A stretch of 64,000 bases of DNA from Acidobacteriota bacterium (GTDB lineage: Bacteria; Acidobacteriota; Holophagae; Holophagales; Holophagaceae), in the NCBI GenBank assembly GCA_021794095.1, contig JAJYRN010000008.1:34525-98524 (forward strand). The letters run 5' to 3'. Position numbers and translations under genes: made by a program. Below, piece after piece: positions 26,130 to 33,753 of this stretch (positions within the stretch are counted from its first letter, which is position 1; every line of letters begins with the position of its first letter). The notes beneath the pieces were generated by a model that searched no databases, was not told the origin of the DNA, and saw only the letters and a list, made by a program, of their open reading frames with translations.

Positions 26130-26915
26130 ATGCACCCGAGCACCCTCCGCGCCGTCATGTCCGCCCTCCGCGCCCCGGAGACCGGCTGCCCCTGGGATCT
26201 GAAGCAGGATCACCAGAGCCTGGCCCGCTACCTGCGCGAGGAGGCCGCCGAGGCGCTGGATGCCCTCGCGGCCCACGTACCGGGGGACGCGGCCCGCGAG
26301 GCCCATCTCTGCGAGGAACTGGGCGATGTGTGGCTCCAGGTCGCCTTCCACGCGCAACTGGCCGCGGAGCGCGGCGCCTGGGATCTGCATGATGTGGAAG
26401 CGGCCATCGTGGCGAAGCTGGTGCGCCGCCATCCCCATGTCTTCGGGGACGTGGCGGTGGAGGGCGCCGAGGATGTGCTCGCCAACTGGGCCACCCTCAA
26501 GCGCGAGGAGAAGGGGCTCCACGGCGAGGAGCCGCGCCTCCTGGAGGGCATCCCGGCCTCGCTCTCGCCCCTGGAGGAGGCTCTGGAGATCGGCCGCCGC
26601 TGCGCCAAGGTGGGCTTCGACTGGCCCGATCTGGAAGGCGTGCTGGACAAGGTGAAGGAGGAGGTGGCTGAGCTCCAGGCGGAGTCCGCTCCCGATCGCG
26701 TGGAGGCGGAATTCGGCGATGTGCTCTTCAGCCTGGTGCAGTGGGCCCGCCAGAAGGGCGTGGATCCCGACCGGGCCCTGCGCCGCCAGATGGACCGCTT
26801 CCGCCGGCGCTTCGCGTGCGTGGAGGAGGATGCCCAGGCCCGTGGCGGCTGGGAGGGCCGTACCCTCGCGGAGATGGAAGCCTCCTGGCAGGCCGCGAAG
26901 CAGGTGGCGCCATGA
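26130..26915 (+). CDS. mazG: Nucleoside triphosphate pyrophosphohydrolase MazG
   Basis: Hydrolyses (d)NTPs to monophosphates and pyrophosphate, cleaning the nucleotide pool. 261 residues, close to E. coli MazG. Two MazG domains are visible: the first with CPWDLKQDHQSL, the acidic EEAAEALDAL helix and EELGDVWLQVAFHA (about 15-115); the second (about 140-235) with EEVAELQAE and EFGDVLFSLVQWAR. Metal-binding EExxE/ExxD pattern residues are intact in both. The stop is overlapped by the next gene's ATG (ATGA), suggesting translational coupling. Confidence 0.94.
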   Translation: MHPSTLRAVMSALRAPETGCPWDLKQDHQSLARYLREEAAEALDALAAHVPGDAAREAHLCEELGDVWLQVAFHAQLAAERGAWDLHDVEAAIVAKLVRRHPHVFGDVAVEGAEDVLANWATLKREEKGLHGEEPRLLEGIPASLSPLEEALEIGRRCAKVGFDWPDLEGVLDKVKEEVAELQAESAPDRVEAEFGDVLFSLVQWARQKGVDPDRALRRQMDRFRRRFACVEEDAQARGGWEGRTLAEMEASWQAAKQVAP

Positions 26916-27424
26916 TGCTCCTGGCCCTATCCACCAGCCAGCCCCCGCCACCCGGCGCGGTGATCTTCGCCGTGCTGCTGTTCCTGGTGCTCTATCCCGC
27001 GCTGACCAGCCTCAGCAACCGCCTCATGGGCATCCCGGCCCTCTACAAGGCCTACCCCGCGGATCCGCAAGATCCCATCGAGGAGAACCTGGGATGGAAT
27101 CAGGTGCGGTTCGGGGGGTTGCGCGGCCACACGCCCATGTCGGTCCGATTGGGCCGCCGCTGCCTCCACCTGAAGCAGCCGTTCCCCTTCCAGACCGCCT
27201 GGTGGCGCGGGCCCGCCTCCATTCCCTGGCACGACATCATCCTCGAAAAGGAGCTGGACCCAGGCACCTGGTCCCTTCTCCGGATGGCCACCTTCCGCCT
27301 GGGCGCAGGGGGCCGGATCCTCCGGCTCGGCGGCAAGGCGGCCCTGCGCCTCCAGGAGCGGGTCAAGCGCGAGCAGGGCGGCGTTTCGCCGGGCACTTCC
27401 CCGGCCGCCCTCCGGCCCCGCTGA
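26912..27424 (+). CDS. Membrane-anchored protein of unknown function
   Basis: A 170-residue protein I do not recognise. One hydrophobic N-terminal helix (about 16-36) is followed by a soluble domain of about 130 residues rich in Arg, Leu and Trp, with a beta-type pattern (MSVRLGRRCLHLKQPF, SIPWHDIILEKEL). The ATG is inside the mazG stop (ATGA), so it is translated from the mazG message. The domain, with alternating strands and a WHDI core, is reminiscent of PH-like or YcxB-like membrane-associated domains, but this is only a visual impression. Confidence 0.7.
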   Translation: MMLLALSTSQPPPPGAVIFAVLLFLVLYPALTSLSNRLMGIPALYKAYPADPQDPIEENLGWNQVRFGGLRGHTPMSVRLGRRCLHLKQPFPFQTAWWRGPASIPWHDIILEKELDPGTWSLLRMATFRLGAGGRILRLGGKAALRLQERVKREQGGVSPGTSPAALRPR

Positions 27425-27437
27425 GCCCCTCCCGGCC

Positions 27438-28808
27438 ATGCAGGGGCTGCCCTTCTACCTCGTCACCCTCAGCCACGACGGCTGGGAGGACGCCTTGGCC
27501 TGCGCGCGGAACCTGCCACAGGAGGCCCTTCCCGAACTGCGCCTGGACCTGTTCCCCGCCCAGGATCCGGAGGCGCTGGTGGCCGCCCTGAAGCGGCGCT
27601 GCCTGGTGTCCTGCCGAAGGGTCTCCGAAGGCGGCCGCTGGCCCGATGAGGATGAGGAGGGCCGCCTGGCCCACCTGCTGAAGGCGCTGCCCGGCCGGCC
27701 CCGGTGGCTGGATCTGGAGTGGGATCTGCCGGTGCCCCCCGCCCTCCAGGCGGCCCGGAGCCACATGCGGCTGCTGCGCTCGGTGCATGTGGGCGCCGGG
27801 ATCTTCGACCTGGAGAATCGCCTCCAGTCCCTTCCGGACGGCGATGCCTGGAAGTGGGTGGGCGTGGCCACCCGCCTAGGCGATGCGGGCCGCCTGCGCA
27901 AACCCCTCGCCTGGGCCCGGGACCACGGCCTGCGCCTGTCGGCCTTCCTCATGGGGCCCAAGGGAATCGCCAGCCGCGTCATGCAAGCCGCCTGGGGCGG
28001 CGCCTTCACCTTCGCTGCCCCCGACGATGGCCCGCCCGCGGCGCCTGGACAGCTCCCGCTGGCCACCCTGCGGGCCTGGCGTTGTGCCCGCCTCCACGCG
28101 GGCCATGGCCTCTGCGGCGTCCTCGGCGAGCCGGTCCTCCATTCCCGCGGCCCGGCCTTCCACAACGAGCGGTTCCAGCGCGCCTTCAAGGATCTCGTGT
28201 ACCTTCCCCTGCCCTGCGCCGAGGCCGGAGAGGCGATCGAAGCCATGGAAGCGCTGGGGCTCCTGGGTCTGAGCCTCACCGCGCCCTTGAAGGAAACCTT
28301 GCCCGCGGCCCTGGGCCTGGCCGGTCCCCTGAACACCCTCTGGCGCCGGGCGCCCGGCGCGCCCTGGCAGCGCGCCAATACGGACGCGGATGCATTTGGA
28401 CAAACACTGTCACATTTGACCTCGGGTCCGGTGCTGGTGCTGGGATCAGGCGGCGTAGCCCACACCAGCCTGGCGGTGCTGGACACCACAGGCCGGAAGG
28501 CACTGCAGGCCAGCCGCCGGAGGCCACCCTCGCCGGAGGCCGTGGCCGCGTTCGCCCCCGTGGGCGTGGTGCAGGCCACCAGCCTGGGCATGGAACCGGG
28601 CGATCCCGCGCCCTTCCCGGACCTCCTGGCGGCAGCCCGGCCCAGCCTGAGCTGGGCGGTGGAATGGATCTACAAGGAGGACACCGCCTTCGCCGTCTGG
28701 GCCCGGGAGGCGGGCTTGGCCCTCGTGGAGGGCGCCGGGCTCTTCGCGGCCCAGGCCGAGGCCCAGAGCCGCCGCTTCATCGAGGGTTGTGGCGGCGCCG
28801 ACAGCTGA
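27438..28808 (+). CDS. aroDE: Fused type I 3-dehydroquinate dehydratase/shikimate dehydrogenase
   Basis: A 456-residue fusion covering two successive shikimate-pathway steps. N-terminal part (about 1-215): type I DHQ dehydratase barrel, with LRLDLFPA, LDLEWDLP, a His in RSVHVGAG and the Schiff-base Lys candidate in WKWVGVATRLGD (about 139). C-terminal part (about 225-450): shikimate dehydrogenase with GEPVLHSRGPAFHN, the Lys in LSLTAPLKE, NTDADAF, the Rossmann motif VLGSGGVAHTSL, and SLGM. The motifs are somewhat divergent (HSRGP for HSxSP; LTAP for VTxP). Such fusions are known in plants and some bacteria. aroB and an aroK fusion lie elsewhere in this window. Confidence 0.9.
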   Translation: MQGLPFYLVTLSHDGWEDALACARNLPQEALPELRLDLFPAQDPEALVAALKRRCLVSCRRVSEGGRWPDEDEEGRLAHLLKALPGRPRWLDLEWDLPVPPALQAARSHMRLLRSVHVGAGIFDLENRLQSLPDGDAWKWVGVATRLGDAGRLRKPLAWARDHGLRLSAFLMGPKGIASRVMQAAWGGAFTFAAPDDGPPAAPGQLPLATLRAWRCARLHAGHGLCGVLGEPVLHSRGPAFHNERFQRAFKDLVYLPLPCAEAGEAIEAMEALGLLGLSLTAPLKETLPAALGLAGPLNTLWRRAPGAPWQRANTDADAFGQTLSHLTSGPVLVLGSGGVAHTSLAVLDTTGRKALQASRRRPPSPEAVAAFAPVGVVQATSLGMEPGDPAPFPDLLAAARPSLSWAVEWIYKEDTAFAVWAREAGLALVEGAGLFAAQAEAQSRRFIEGCGGADS

Positions 28809-28820
28809 TAGCGTGTCCCC

Positions 28821-30053
28821 ATGGAGCTTCTGCTGGTCGAGGACAAGGACAGCTTCCGGCGCCTGCTCACCCGGGCCCTGGAGGGTTCCACGTGGTCCGT
28901 CCGGGCGGTGGCGGATCCCCAGGAGGCCCTGGCCGCCCTGGCGGACCGGCCCGCGCAGGTGCTGGTGACGGATCTCCGCCTGCCGGGCATGAGCGGCCTG
29001 GAACTCATCCGCCGGGCCCGCCGCCTCCAGCCGGCCTTGCGGGTGGTGCTGATGTCCGCCTTCGGAGAGCCGAAGGACATCGTGGAGGCCATGAAGCTCG
29101 GGGCCGACGACTTCCTGCCCAAGCCCTTCGACCTGGATGCCTTTCTGGCCCTGCTGGAGCATCTCCGGGCCCTGGCGGTGGCGCCGCCGCCCAACCCCGC
29201 GGAACCCTGGATCGCCCACAGCCCCGCCATGCAGACACTTGATGCGGCCCTGCGGCGCACCGCAGATTCGCATCTGCCGGCCCTCTTCCGGGGAGAGCGG
29301 GGCGCCGGCAAGGCGCGGTGCGCGCGGCGCCTCCACCTTCTCCGCCATCCCGCCGCGCCCTACTTCAGCCTCCAGGCGGCTTCGCTGGGGAAGGAAGGCC
29401 CGGAGCCGGGGATCCTCCAGCTCCTGCAAGGGGGCAGCCTCCTGCTGGCGGGGCTGGACCAGCTGCGCCCCGAGGCCGCCCCCGCCCTGGCCCGGGCCAT
29501 GGACAGCCCCCTGGGGCGGGCGGTGCACTGGATGGCCACCGCGCCGGAGGGCTACACCCTGCCCGCGTCCCTGGCCCAGCACCTCGGTCCCCTGGAGCTG
29601 CGGGTGCCGCCCCTGCGGGAGCGCCGGGAGGATCTCCTGCCCCTGCTCCGGCTCTTCCTGGAGTGGGATGCCACCCGGCAAGGCCGCCCGACGCCCTGGC
29701 TCGCCCCGGGGGTGGAACGCGTCCTCCTGGGCTATGCCTGGCCTGGAAACATCCGCGAACTGGAGCACCTGGCGGGCCGCGCCCTCGGCTGCGCGGAAGG
29801 GCTGGTCATCCACCAGCTCCCCGATCTGAACCCCGGAGACGCCCCGCCTCTGACCCTGGCCTGGCCCGGGGATGGGCCCCTGGAGGCGCGTCTGAAAGCC
29901 GTCGCCCGGGAGGCCGAACGCCGCATCCTGGCCCGGGTGCTGCGCGAAGCGGCTCACGATCTGCCGGCCGCCGCCGAACGCCTGGGCCTCACGCCCCGGA
30001 CCCTCGCCCAGCGCTTGCGGGATCATGGGATCCCTCTGGAAGATGGAACATGA
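28821..30053 (+). CDS. NtrC-like response regulator lacking the sigma54-contact motif
   Basis: A 410-residue regulator: receiver domain with phospho-acceptor Asp51 in VTDLRLPGMSG and LPKPFDL near 108, an AAA+-like central domain (about 130-330) and a C-terminal Fis-type helix-turn-helix (about 365-405, AAERLGLTPRTLAQRL). The central domain is degenerate: the P-loop reads GERGAGKARC, Walker B reads SLLLAGLDQL where the family has LFLDE, and the GAFTGA loop that contacts sigma54 is absent, although VPPLRERREDLLPLL and the WPGNIRELEH segment remain. It should therefore not remodel sigma54 polymerase. Its stop overlaps moxR. Confidence 0.88.
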   Translation: MELLLVEDKDSFRRLLTRALEGSTWSVRAVADPQEALAALADRPAQVLVTDLRLPGMSGLELIRRARRLQPALRVVLMSAFGEPKDIVEAMKLGADDFLPKPFDLDAFLALLEHLRALAVAPPPNPAEPWIAHSPAMQTLDAALRRTADSHLPALFRGERGAGKARCARRLHLLRHPAAPYFSLQAASLGKEGPEPGILQLLQGGSLLLAGLDQLRPEAAPALARAMDSPLGRAVHWMATAPEGYTLPASLAQHLGPLELRVPPLRERREDLLPLLRLFLEWDATRQGRPTPWLAPGVERVLLGYAWPGNIRELEHLAGRALGCAEGLVIHQLPDLNPGDAPPLTLAWPGDGPLEARLKAVAREAERRILARVLREAAHDLPAAAERLGLTPRTLAQRLRDHGIPLEDGT

Positions 30054-31051
30054 CGATCCCGCCCGAAGAAGGCCCCATGACACTGCCGCCTCCCGTTCTC
30101 GCGCCTCCGCCCCCGCGCGGGCCCGAGACGCTGCGTCCCGCCGTGCTGGCGGGCCTGGCCGCTCTGGAGAACGTGGTGGTGGGCAAGGGCCCGCAGGTGC
30201 GCCGCAGCCTGGCCACCCTGCTGGCGGGCGGCCATGTGCTGCTGGAGGACCTGCCGGGCGTCGGCAAGACCACCCTCGCCAAGGGGCTCTCGCGCATCCT
30301 GGGCGGCAGCTTCCAGCGTGTGCAGGGCACCAACGATTTGCTGCCCTCGGACCTGCTGGGCATGCACCTGTGGGATGCCCAGGCCCAGGCCTTCCGCTTC
30401 CAGCCCGGGCCGGTGTTCTGCAACGTGCTGCTGCTCGACGAGCTCAACCGCATCGGCCCCAAGACCCAGAGCGCGATGCTGGAGGTGATGGTGGAGGGCC
30501 AGGTCACCCTGGACCGCAGCACCCTGAAACTGCCGGATCCCTTCTTCGTCATCGCCACCCAGAATCCCCTGGATCACGCCGGCACCTTCCCCCTGCCCGA
30601 GAGCCAGCTGGACCGGTTCTCCTGCGCCCTGCACCTGGGCCATCCGGCCCCGGAGGCGGAGCGCCGCATTCTGCGCGGCGAGGCGGGGCTGGACCGCCTG
30701 GATTCCCTGGCCCCACCGCTGGATCTTGAAGGCTGGCGGCAGACCCGCACCGCGGTGAAGGGCGTGCGCCTCTCGGATCCCCTGCTGGCCTACGCGGAGC
30801 GTGTGGTGGCGCGGCTCCGCGCCGATGGCGGCTTCTGCTCCACCCGCGCCGTCAAGCACTGGCTGGGGCTGGCCCAGGCCGAAGCCTGGCTGGCCGGCCG
30901 CGACTTCGCGACCCCTGACGATCTGCAATCCAGTCTGGCGGACACCATGGCCCACCGGGGCCAGCTCGACGAGCGCCGCCTCAGCCGCAGCGAGCGCCGG
31001 GAGCATCTGGCCCGCCTCCTCAAGGAGCTTCCCGTAGGCTGGTCCGGATGA
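30050..31051 (+). CDS. MoxR family AAA+ ATPase
   Basis: A 333-residue MoxR-type AAA+ protein: Walker A in EDLPGVGKTTLAKGL (about 66-80), Walker B in VLLLDELNRIGPKTQSAM (about 130-147), sensor 1 ATQNPLDHAGTFPLPE (about 169-184), and a C-terminal lid. MoxR proteins act as chaperones for maturation of enzyme complexes, normally beside DUF58 and VWA-domain genes; neither is here. Its ATG overlaps the NtrC-like stop (ATGA), and its own stop overlaps the next ATG, so it is part of a coupled set of four genes. An in-frame ATG at 30077 is a possible alternative start. Confidence 0.92.
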   Translation: MTIPPEEGPMTLPPPVLAPPPPRGPETLRPAVLAGLAALENVVVGKGPQVRRSLATLLAGGHVLLEDLPGVGKTTLAKGLSRILGGSFQRVQGTNDLLPSDLLGMHLWDAQAQAFRFQPGPVFCNVLLLDELNRIGPKTQSAMLEVMVEGQVTLDRSTLKLPDPFFVIATQNPLDHAGTFPLPESQLDRFSCALHLGHPAPEAERRILRGEAGLDRLDSLAPPLDLEGWRQTRTAVKGVRLSDPLLAYAERVVARLRADGGFCSTRAVKHWLGLAQAEAWLAGRDFATPDDLQSSLADTMAHRGQLDERRLSRSERREHLARLLKELPVGWSG

Positions 31052-31848
31052 AGCACGACGCCTCCGTCGGCCAACTCCTACGGGAGGCGCGGGTCGCCCG
31101 AGGGCTCTCCCGGGAAGCCCTCGCCCACGACCTCAAGCTGCCCTTGCGTTGCATCGAGGCCATCGAGGGCGACGACTGGGACAGCCTCCCGCCGGGTCGC
31201 GCCCGCCCGCTGGCGCGCCAGATGGCCGAGCGCCTGGAGGTGGATCTTGATCTGCACACGGGCGCCTTCCACGAGGTACCCGGTTCCGTGGAACTGCCAC
31301 CGCCCGATCCTCGCCAGGAACGCCTCGAACGGGTGGTCATGGGTCTCCTCACCCTGGCCTCCCTCGCGGTGATCCTGTGGCTGGTGATCCCCGGCCCCAG
31401 CCTGGGCCACCGGCCCGAACGCTCCCGGGCCCTGGCCGCAGGTCCGGCGCCGCTGCCGCCCCCACCCCCACCCGCCCCGGGGCCCAACCCGGTGCTCGGG
31501 GAACTGCTGCCCGAACCGCCGGTCACCGAGGCAGGCATCCTGGTGAGCCTGCGCGCCCTGGATACCTGCGAGGCGCGCATCCAGGCTGGGGATGGCAGCC
31601 AGCTCCAGCACACGCTCCGCGTATCCGAGCCCTGGCGCCTGCGGGTGAAGGGGCCGTTCAGCCTTTCCCTGGACAACGCCGGCGTGGTGACCGTGGAGGT
31701 GGCGGGCCACCGCATCCTCCACGGCCAGAGCGTCGGTGCCGCCTGGACCGGCCAGTTTGATGCCGGAGGAAACTGGCTGAAGCCGCCTCCTCCGCCCCTG
31801 CCTGACACCCCGGTTCCACCCTCCCATTCCGAAAGCGATTCCGAATGA
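31048..31848 (+). CDS. RodZ-like helix-turn-helix membrane protein
   Basis: A 266-residue protein with an N-terminal XRE/RodZ-type helix-turn-helix (about 5-70; VGQLLREARVARGLSREAL), one transmembrane helix (about 95-115), a Pro-rich linker (PPPPPPAPGPNP near 132) and a C-terminal beta-rich domain (about 155-235) of the RodZ/DUF4115 type. RodZ anchors MreB in rod-shaped cells; homologues also serve as generic membrane HTH proteins. Coupled by ATGA overlap to moxR upstream and to the unknown gene downstream. No mreB is in the window, so the shape role is inferred from domain order. Confidence 0.83.
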   Translation: MKHDASVGQLLREARVARGLSREALAHDLKLPLRCIEAIEGDDWDSLPPGRARPLARQMAERLEVDLDLHTGAFHEVPGSVELPPPDPRQERLERVVMGLLTLASLAVILWLVIPGPSLGHRPERSRALAAGPAPLPPPPPPAPGPNPVLGELLPEPPVTEAGILVSLRALDTCEARIQAGDGSQLQHTLRVSEPWRLRVKGPFSLSLDNAGVVTVEVAGHRILHGQSVGAAWTGQFDAGGNWLKPPPPPLPDTPVPPSHSESDSE

Positions 31849-32954
31849 CCCTGCATCCCATCGTTGACCGCTTCCTGCGGGGCCAGCTCCCCGAGGCCAT
31901 GGCCCAGGCCCTCACGGGGGGCGCCCTGCCCGTCCCAGCGCCGGACATGCTGACGGCCCTGTCCCATGCCGTCCTCATGGACACGCCCTATGCGGAGCGG
32001 GCCATCGGCGCCCTCCAGGCCCTGCCGGAATCGGTGCTCATCGGCCTGCTGCTCGGCCCCGTGGATCCACCCTCCTGCCTCCAGCTCATCCTCTGCCACC
32101 GCAAGGAACCCGGCCTGCTGGAAGCGGCACTGCTGAATCCGAGCCTCTCTGCCGAGATCGTGGAAGCGGCGGTGCCATCGCTGCCCGGCAGCGTCCTCGA
32201 GATCGTGCTCAACAACCAGGTGCTCTGGATGCAACGTCCACGGATCCTGGATCTGCTGGAAGAACACCCACAGGCTGAATACACCATCAAGCGGCGCGTC
32301 AACGAGTTCCGCTTCGAGGTGCTGCGCCTGGTGCCCGATGACGTCAAGAACGAGCGGCTGGAGATCATTGATGAAGTCGAGGCCGGGCACCTGGACCGCG
32401 CCTGGTCCGAACTGCCCCTGCCCAAGGAGGCGACCTCCGAGGAAGTGGAAGCCGAGGCTGAACCCGAGGACGTCGCCGCCGCCCGGAAGGCCTTGCATGA
32501 AGGCCCCCTTCTGGATGATGAAGGCAACGAGATCACCCTCACGCTCACCCAGCGCATCGCCCGGCTGCGCACCAACCAGAAGATCATCCTCGCCCTCAAA
32601 GGCGGCAAGGAGGAGCGCACCATCCTCATCCGCGAAGCCAACCGGCTCATCCAGGTGAACGTCATCCGCAACGGACGCATCACCGAGGGCGAGGTGGCCT
32701 ACATCGCCCAGATGCGCACGGTGAACGAGGAGGTGCTCCGCATCATTTCGAGCACCCGCGACTGGATGAAGAAATACACCATCACCAAGAACCTCGTCAT
32801 GAACCCGCGGACCCCGATACCCCTTTCCCTCACTCACTTCAAGCGCCTGCTGGAGTCGGACCTCAAGCTGCTCATGAAAGACCGGAACGTCTCCGAGTTG
32901 CTGCGGCGCGAAGCCAAGCGCGTGGTGGAGGCCAAGGCCAAGGGGCGGGGCTAG
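31845..32954 (+). CDS. Helical-repeat protein of unknown function
   Basis: A 369-residue cytosolic protein I do not recognise. Its first half (about 20-165) is made of short helical repeats (PESVLIGLLLGP, EPGLLEAALLNPSLSAEIV, LPGSVLEIVLNNQ) like DUF2336 or HEAT-type proteins. An acidic linker (about 185-225) leads to a conserved-looking helical end with KGGKEERTILIREANRL and RIISSTRDWMKKYTITKN. Start overlaps the RodZ-like stop by four bases. It ends 36 bases before tRNA-Gly. Proteins of this type occur, by recall, beside motility or signalling genes in Deltaproteobacteria and Acidobacteria, but no function is established here. Confidence 0.8.
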   Translation: MTLHPIVDRFLRGQLPEAMAQALTGGALPVPAPDMLTALSHAVLMDTPYAERAIGALQALPESVLIGLLLGPVDPPSCLQLILCHRKEPGLLEAALLNPSLSAEIVEAAVPSLPGSVLEIVLNNQVLWMQRPRILDLLEEHPQAEYTIKRRVNEFRFEVLRLVPDDVKNERLEIIDEVEAGHLDRAWSELPLPKEATSEEVEAEAEPEDVAAARKALHEGPLLDDEGNEITLTLTQRIARLRTNQKIILALKGGKEERTILIREANRLIQVNVIRNGRITEGEVAYIAQMRTVNEEVLRIISSTRDWMKKYTITKNLVMNPRTPIPLSLTHFKRLLESDLKLLMKDRNVSELLRREAKRVVEAKAKGRG

Positions 32955-32990
32955 CCGCCGCGCCGTGCCCTGCGGTAGACTGACCGCCAC

Positions 32991-33065
32991 GCGGGCGTAG
33001 TTCAGTGGTAGAACGCAAGCTTCCCAAGCTTGATGTCGTGGGTTCAATCCCCATCGCCCGCTCCA
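32991..33065 (+). tRNA. tRNA-Gly (anticodon CCC)
   Basis: Full cloverleaf: acceptor GCGGGCG (32991-32997) pairs with CGCCCGC (33055-33061), D-arm GTTC/GAAC, anticodon stem CAAGC/GCTTG with loop TTCCCAA and anticodon CCC at 33023-33025, T-arm with TTCAATC loop, discriminator T and encoded CCA (33063-33065). It reads GGG codons. A long inverted repeat begins at its last C, and a copy of its 3' end is found at 33243. Confidence 0.96.
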
Positions 33066-33104
33066 AATGTCGAGCCCCCCGTCAGGGGGGTTCGACATTT
33101 GGAG
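33061..33104. terminator. 20-bp stem-loop overlapping the tRNA-Gly 3' end
   Basis: An inverted repeat of 20 bp (33061-33080 with 33085-33104, loop GTCA, one G-T pair). The left arm includes the tRNA's CTCCA end. No T-run follows on the plus strand. It could terminate the tRNA transcript or act in 3' processing; the overlap with the tRNA tail also fits a former recombination site. Confidence 0.7.
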
Positions 33105-33242
33105 AGAGATCTGGCGGGGATTGAAGTCGCTGAATCGCTGGCAGGTAGCCGCCCGCGAAGGTAGCCCGGGGGGCTGCCGCAGCGGGTCAGCGGCGTGCCT
33201 GCGATTCGCGCGGCCGCAGCGGCGCCGAAGGCGGCGCGGAGG

Positions 33243-33257
33243 AATCCCCATCGCCCG
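33243..33257 (+). repeat. 15-bp direct repeat of the tRNA-Gly 3' end (att-like)
   Basis: AATCCCCATCGCCCG here is identical to 33046-33060 inside the tRNA T-arm and acceptor. Spacing is 197 bases. A 15-bp exact match this close is unlikely by chance. The interval has no gene, integrase or other cargo. It resembles an attachment-site duplication left by a lost element, or a fragment of a former second tRNA copy. Confidence 0.5.
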
Positions 33258-33285
33258 GATGGGGGAGGCGTGATCGCGGGCGGCG

Positions 33286-33753
33286 CTACCGGGCTTCGAT
33301 CCACCGCTTGCGGGTGAGCCAGACCTGCTCGGTCCGGCCCTTGGGATCCTGGCCGGTCCAGTGGAGCTTCACGGGGCCGGTTGCATCCTGCTTCTGAATG
33401 GACACACCGGGGCCCGCCCCGGTGCGCAGCAGGGCCAGGAGGGCCTCAGGGCTGGCCACCTGGGGGAGGAAGGGGAGCGGCAGGGCCGCCAGGGTGGGGG
33501 CCCGCTCATCGAGCTTCTGACGGGGCACCTGCACCCGGTACCCCGAGGCCCGGTCGCCTTCCAGCAGCAGGAGGCGCTCTCCAAGCCCCTGGAGTTCCAT
33601 CACGATCCGGCCGGTGGCGGGCTCCACCCACAGGCTGAGCGTGCCCGTTCCTTCACCATCGGGCCCTTCATAGCCCCAGCCGTAGAGCGCCTTCACAGAA
33701 GGCGATGGCGCCGGCGCGACTGCGGCCGGGGGCGCCTGGAACAGCGGCATCAT
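33286..33753 (-). CDS. LolB/LolA-like small protein of unknown function
   Basis: A 155-residue protein with no evident lipobox. Strands such as GTLSLWVEPATGRIVMELQ, RVQVPRQKLD and VKLHWTGQDPKGRTEQVWL suggest a half-barrel like the outer-membrane lipoprotein factor LolB, or the DUF4292 type, but the match is only to the general pattern. Its start overlaps the TPR gene stop (ATGA), so it is the last gene in a minus-strand operon with aroB. It precedes the tRNA-Gly 3' flank by 220 bases. I treat the function as unknown. Confidence 0.6.
   Translation of the reverse strand: MMPLFQAPPAAVAPAPSPSVKALYGWGYEGPDGEGTGTLSLWVEPATGRIVMELQGLGERLLLLEGDRASGYRVQVPRQKLDERAPTLAALPLPFLPQVASPEALLALLRTGAGPGVSIQKQDATGPVKLHWTGQDPKGRTEQVWLTRKRWIEAR

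Noticed and set aside
23544..26951. 1135-residue minus-strand open frame
   Set aside because: It runs antisense to cusS, the FAD oxidoreductase and mazG, all with intact motifs. High GC makes long shadow frames common.
32872..33066. Minus-strand frame reading MERAMGIEPTTSSLGS across tRNA-Gly
   Set aside because: It is the antisense of the tRNA; this peptide is a known spurious annotation at tRNA genes. The frame at 31020-33251 with GLNPRHQAWE is the same artefact.
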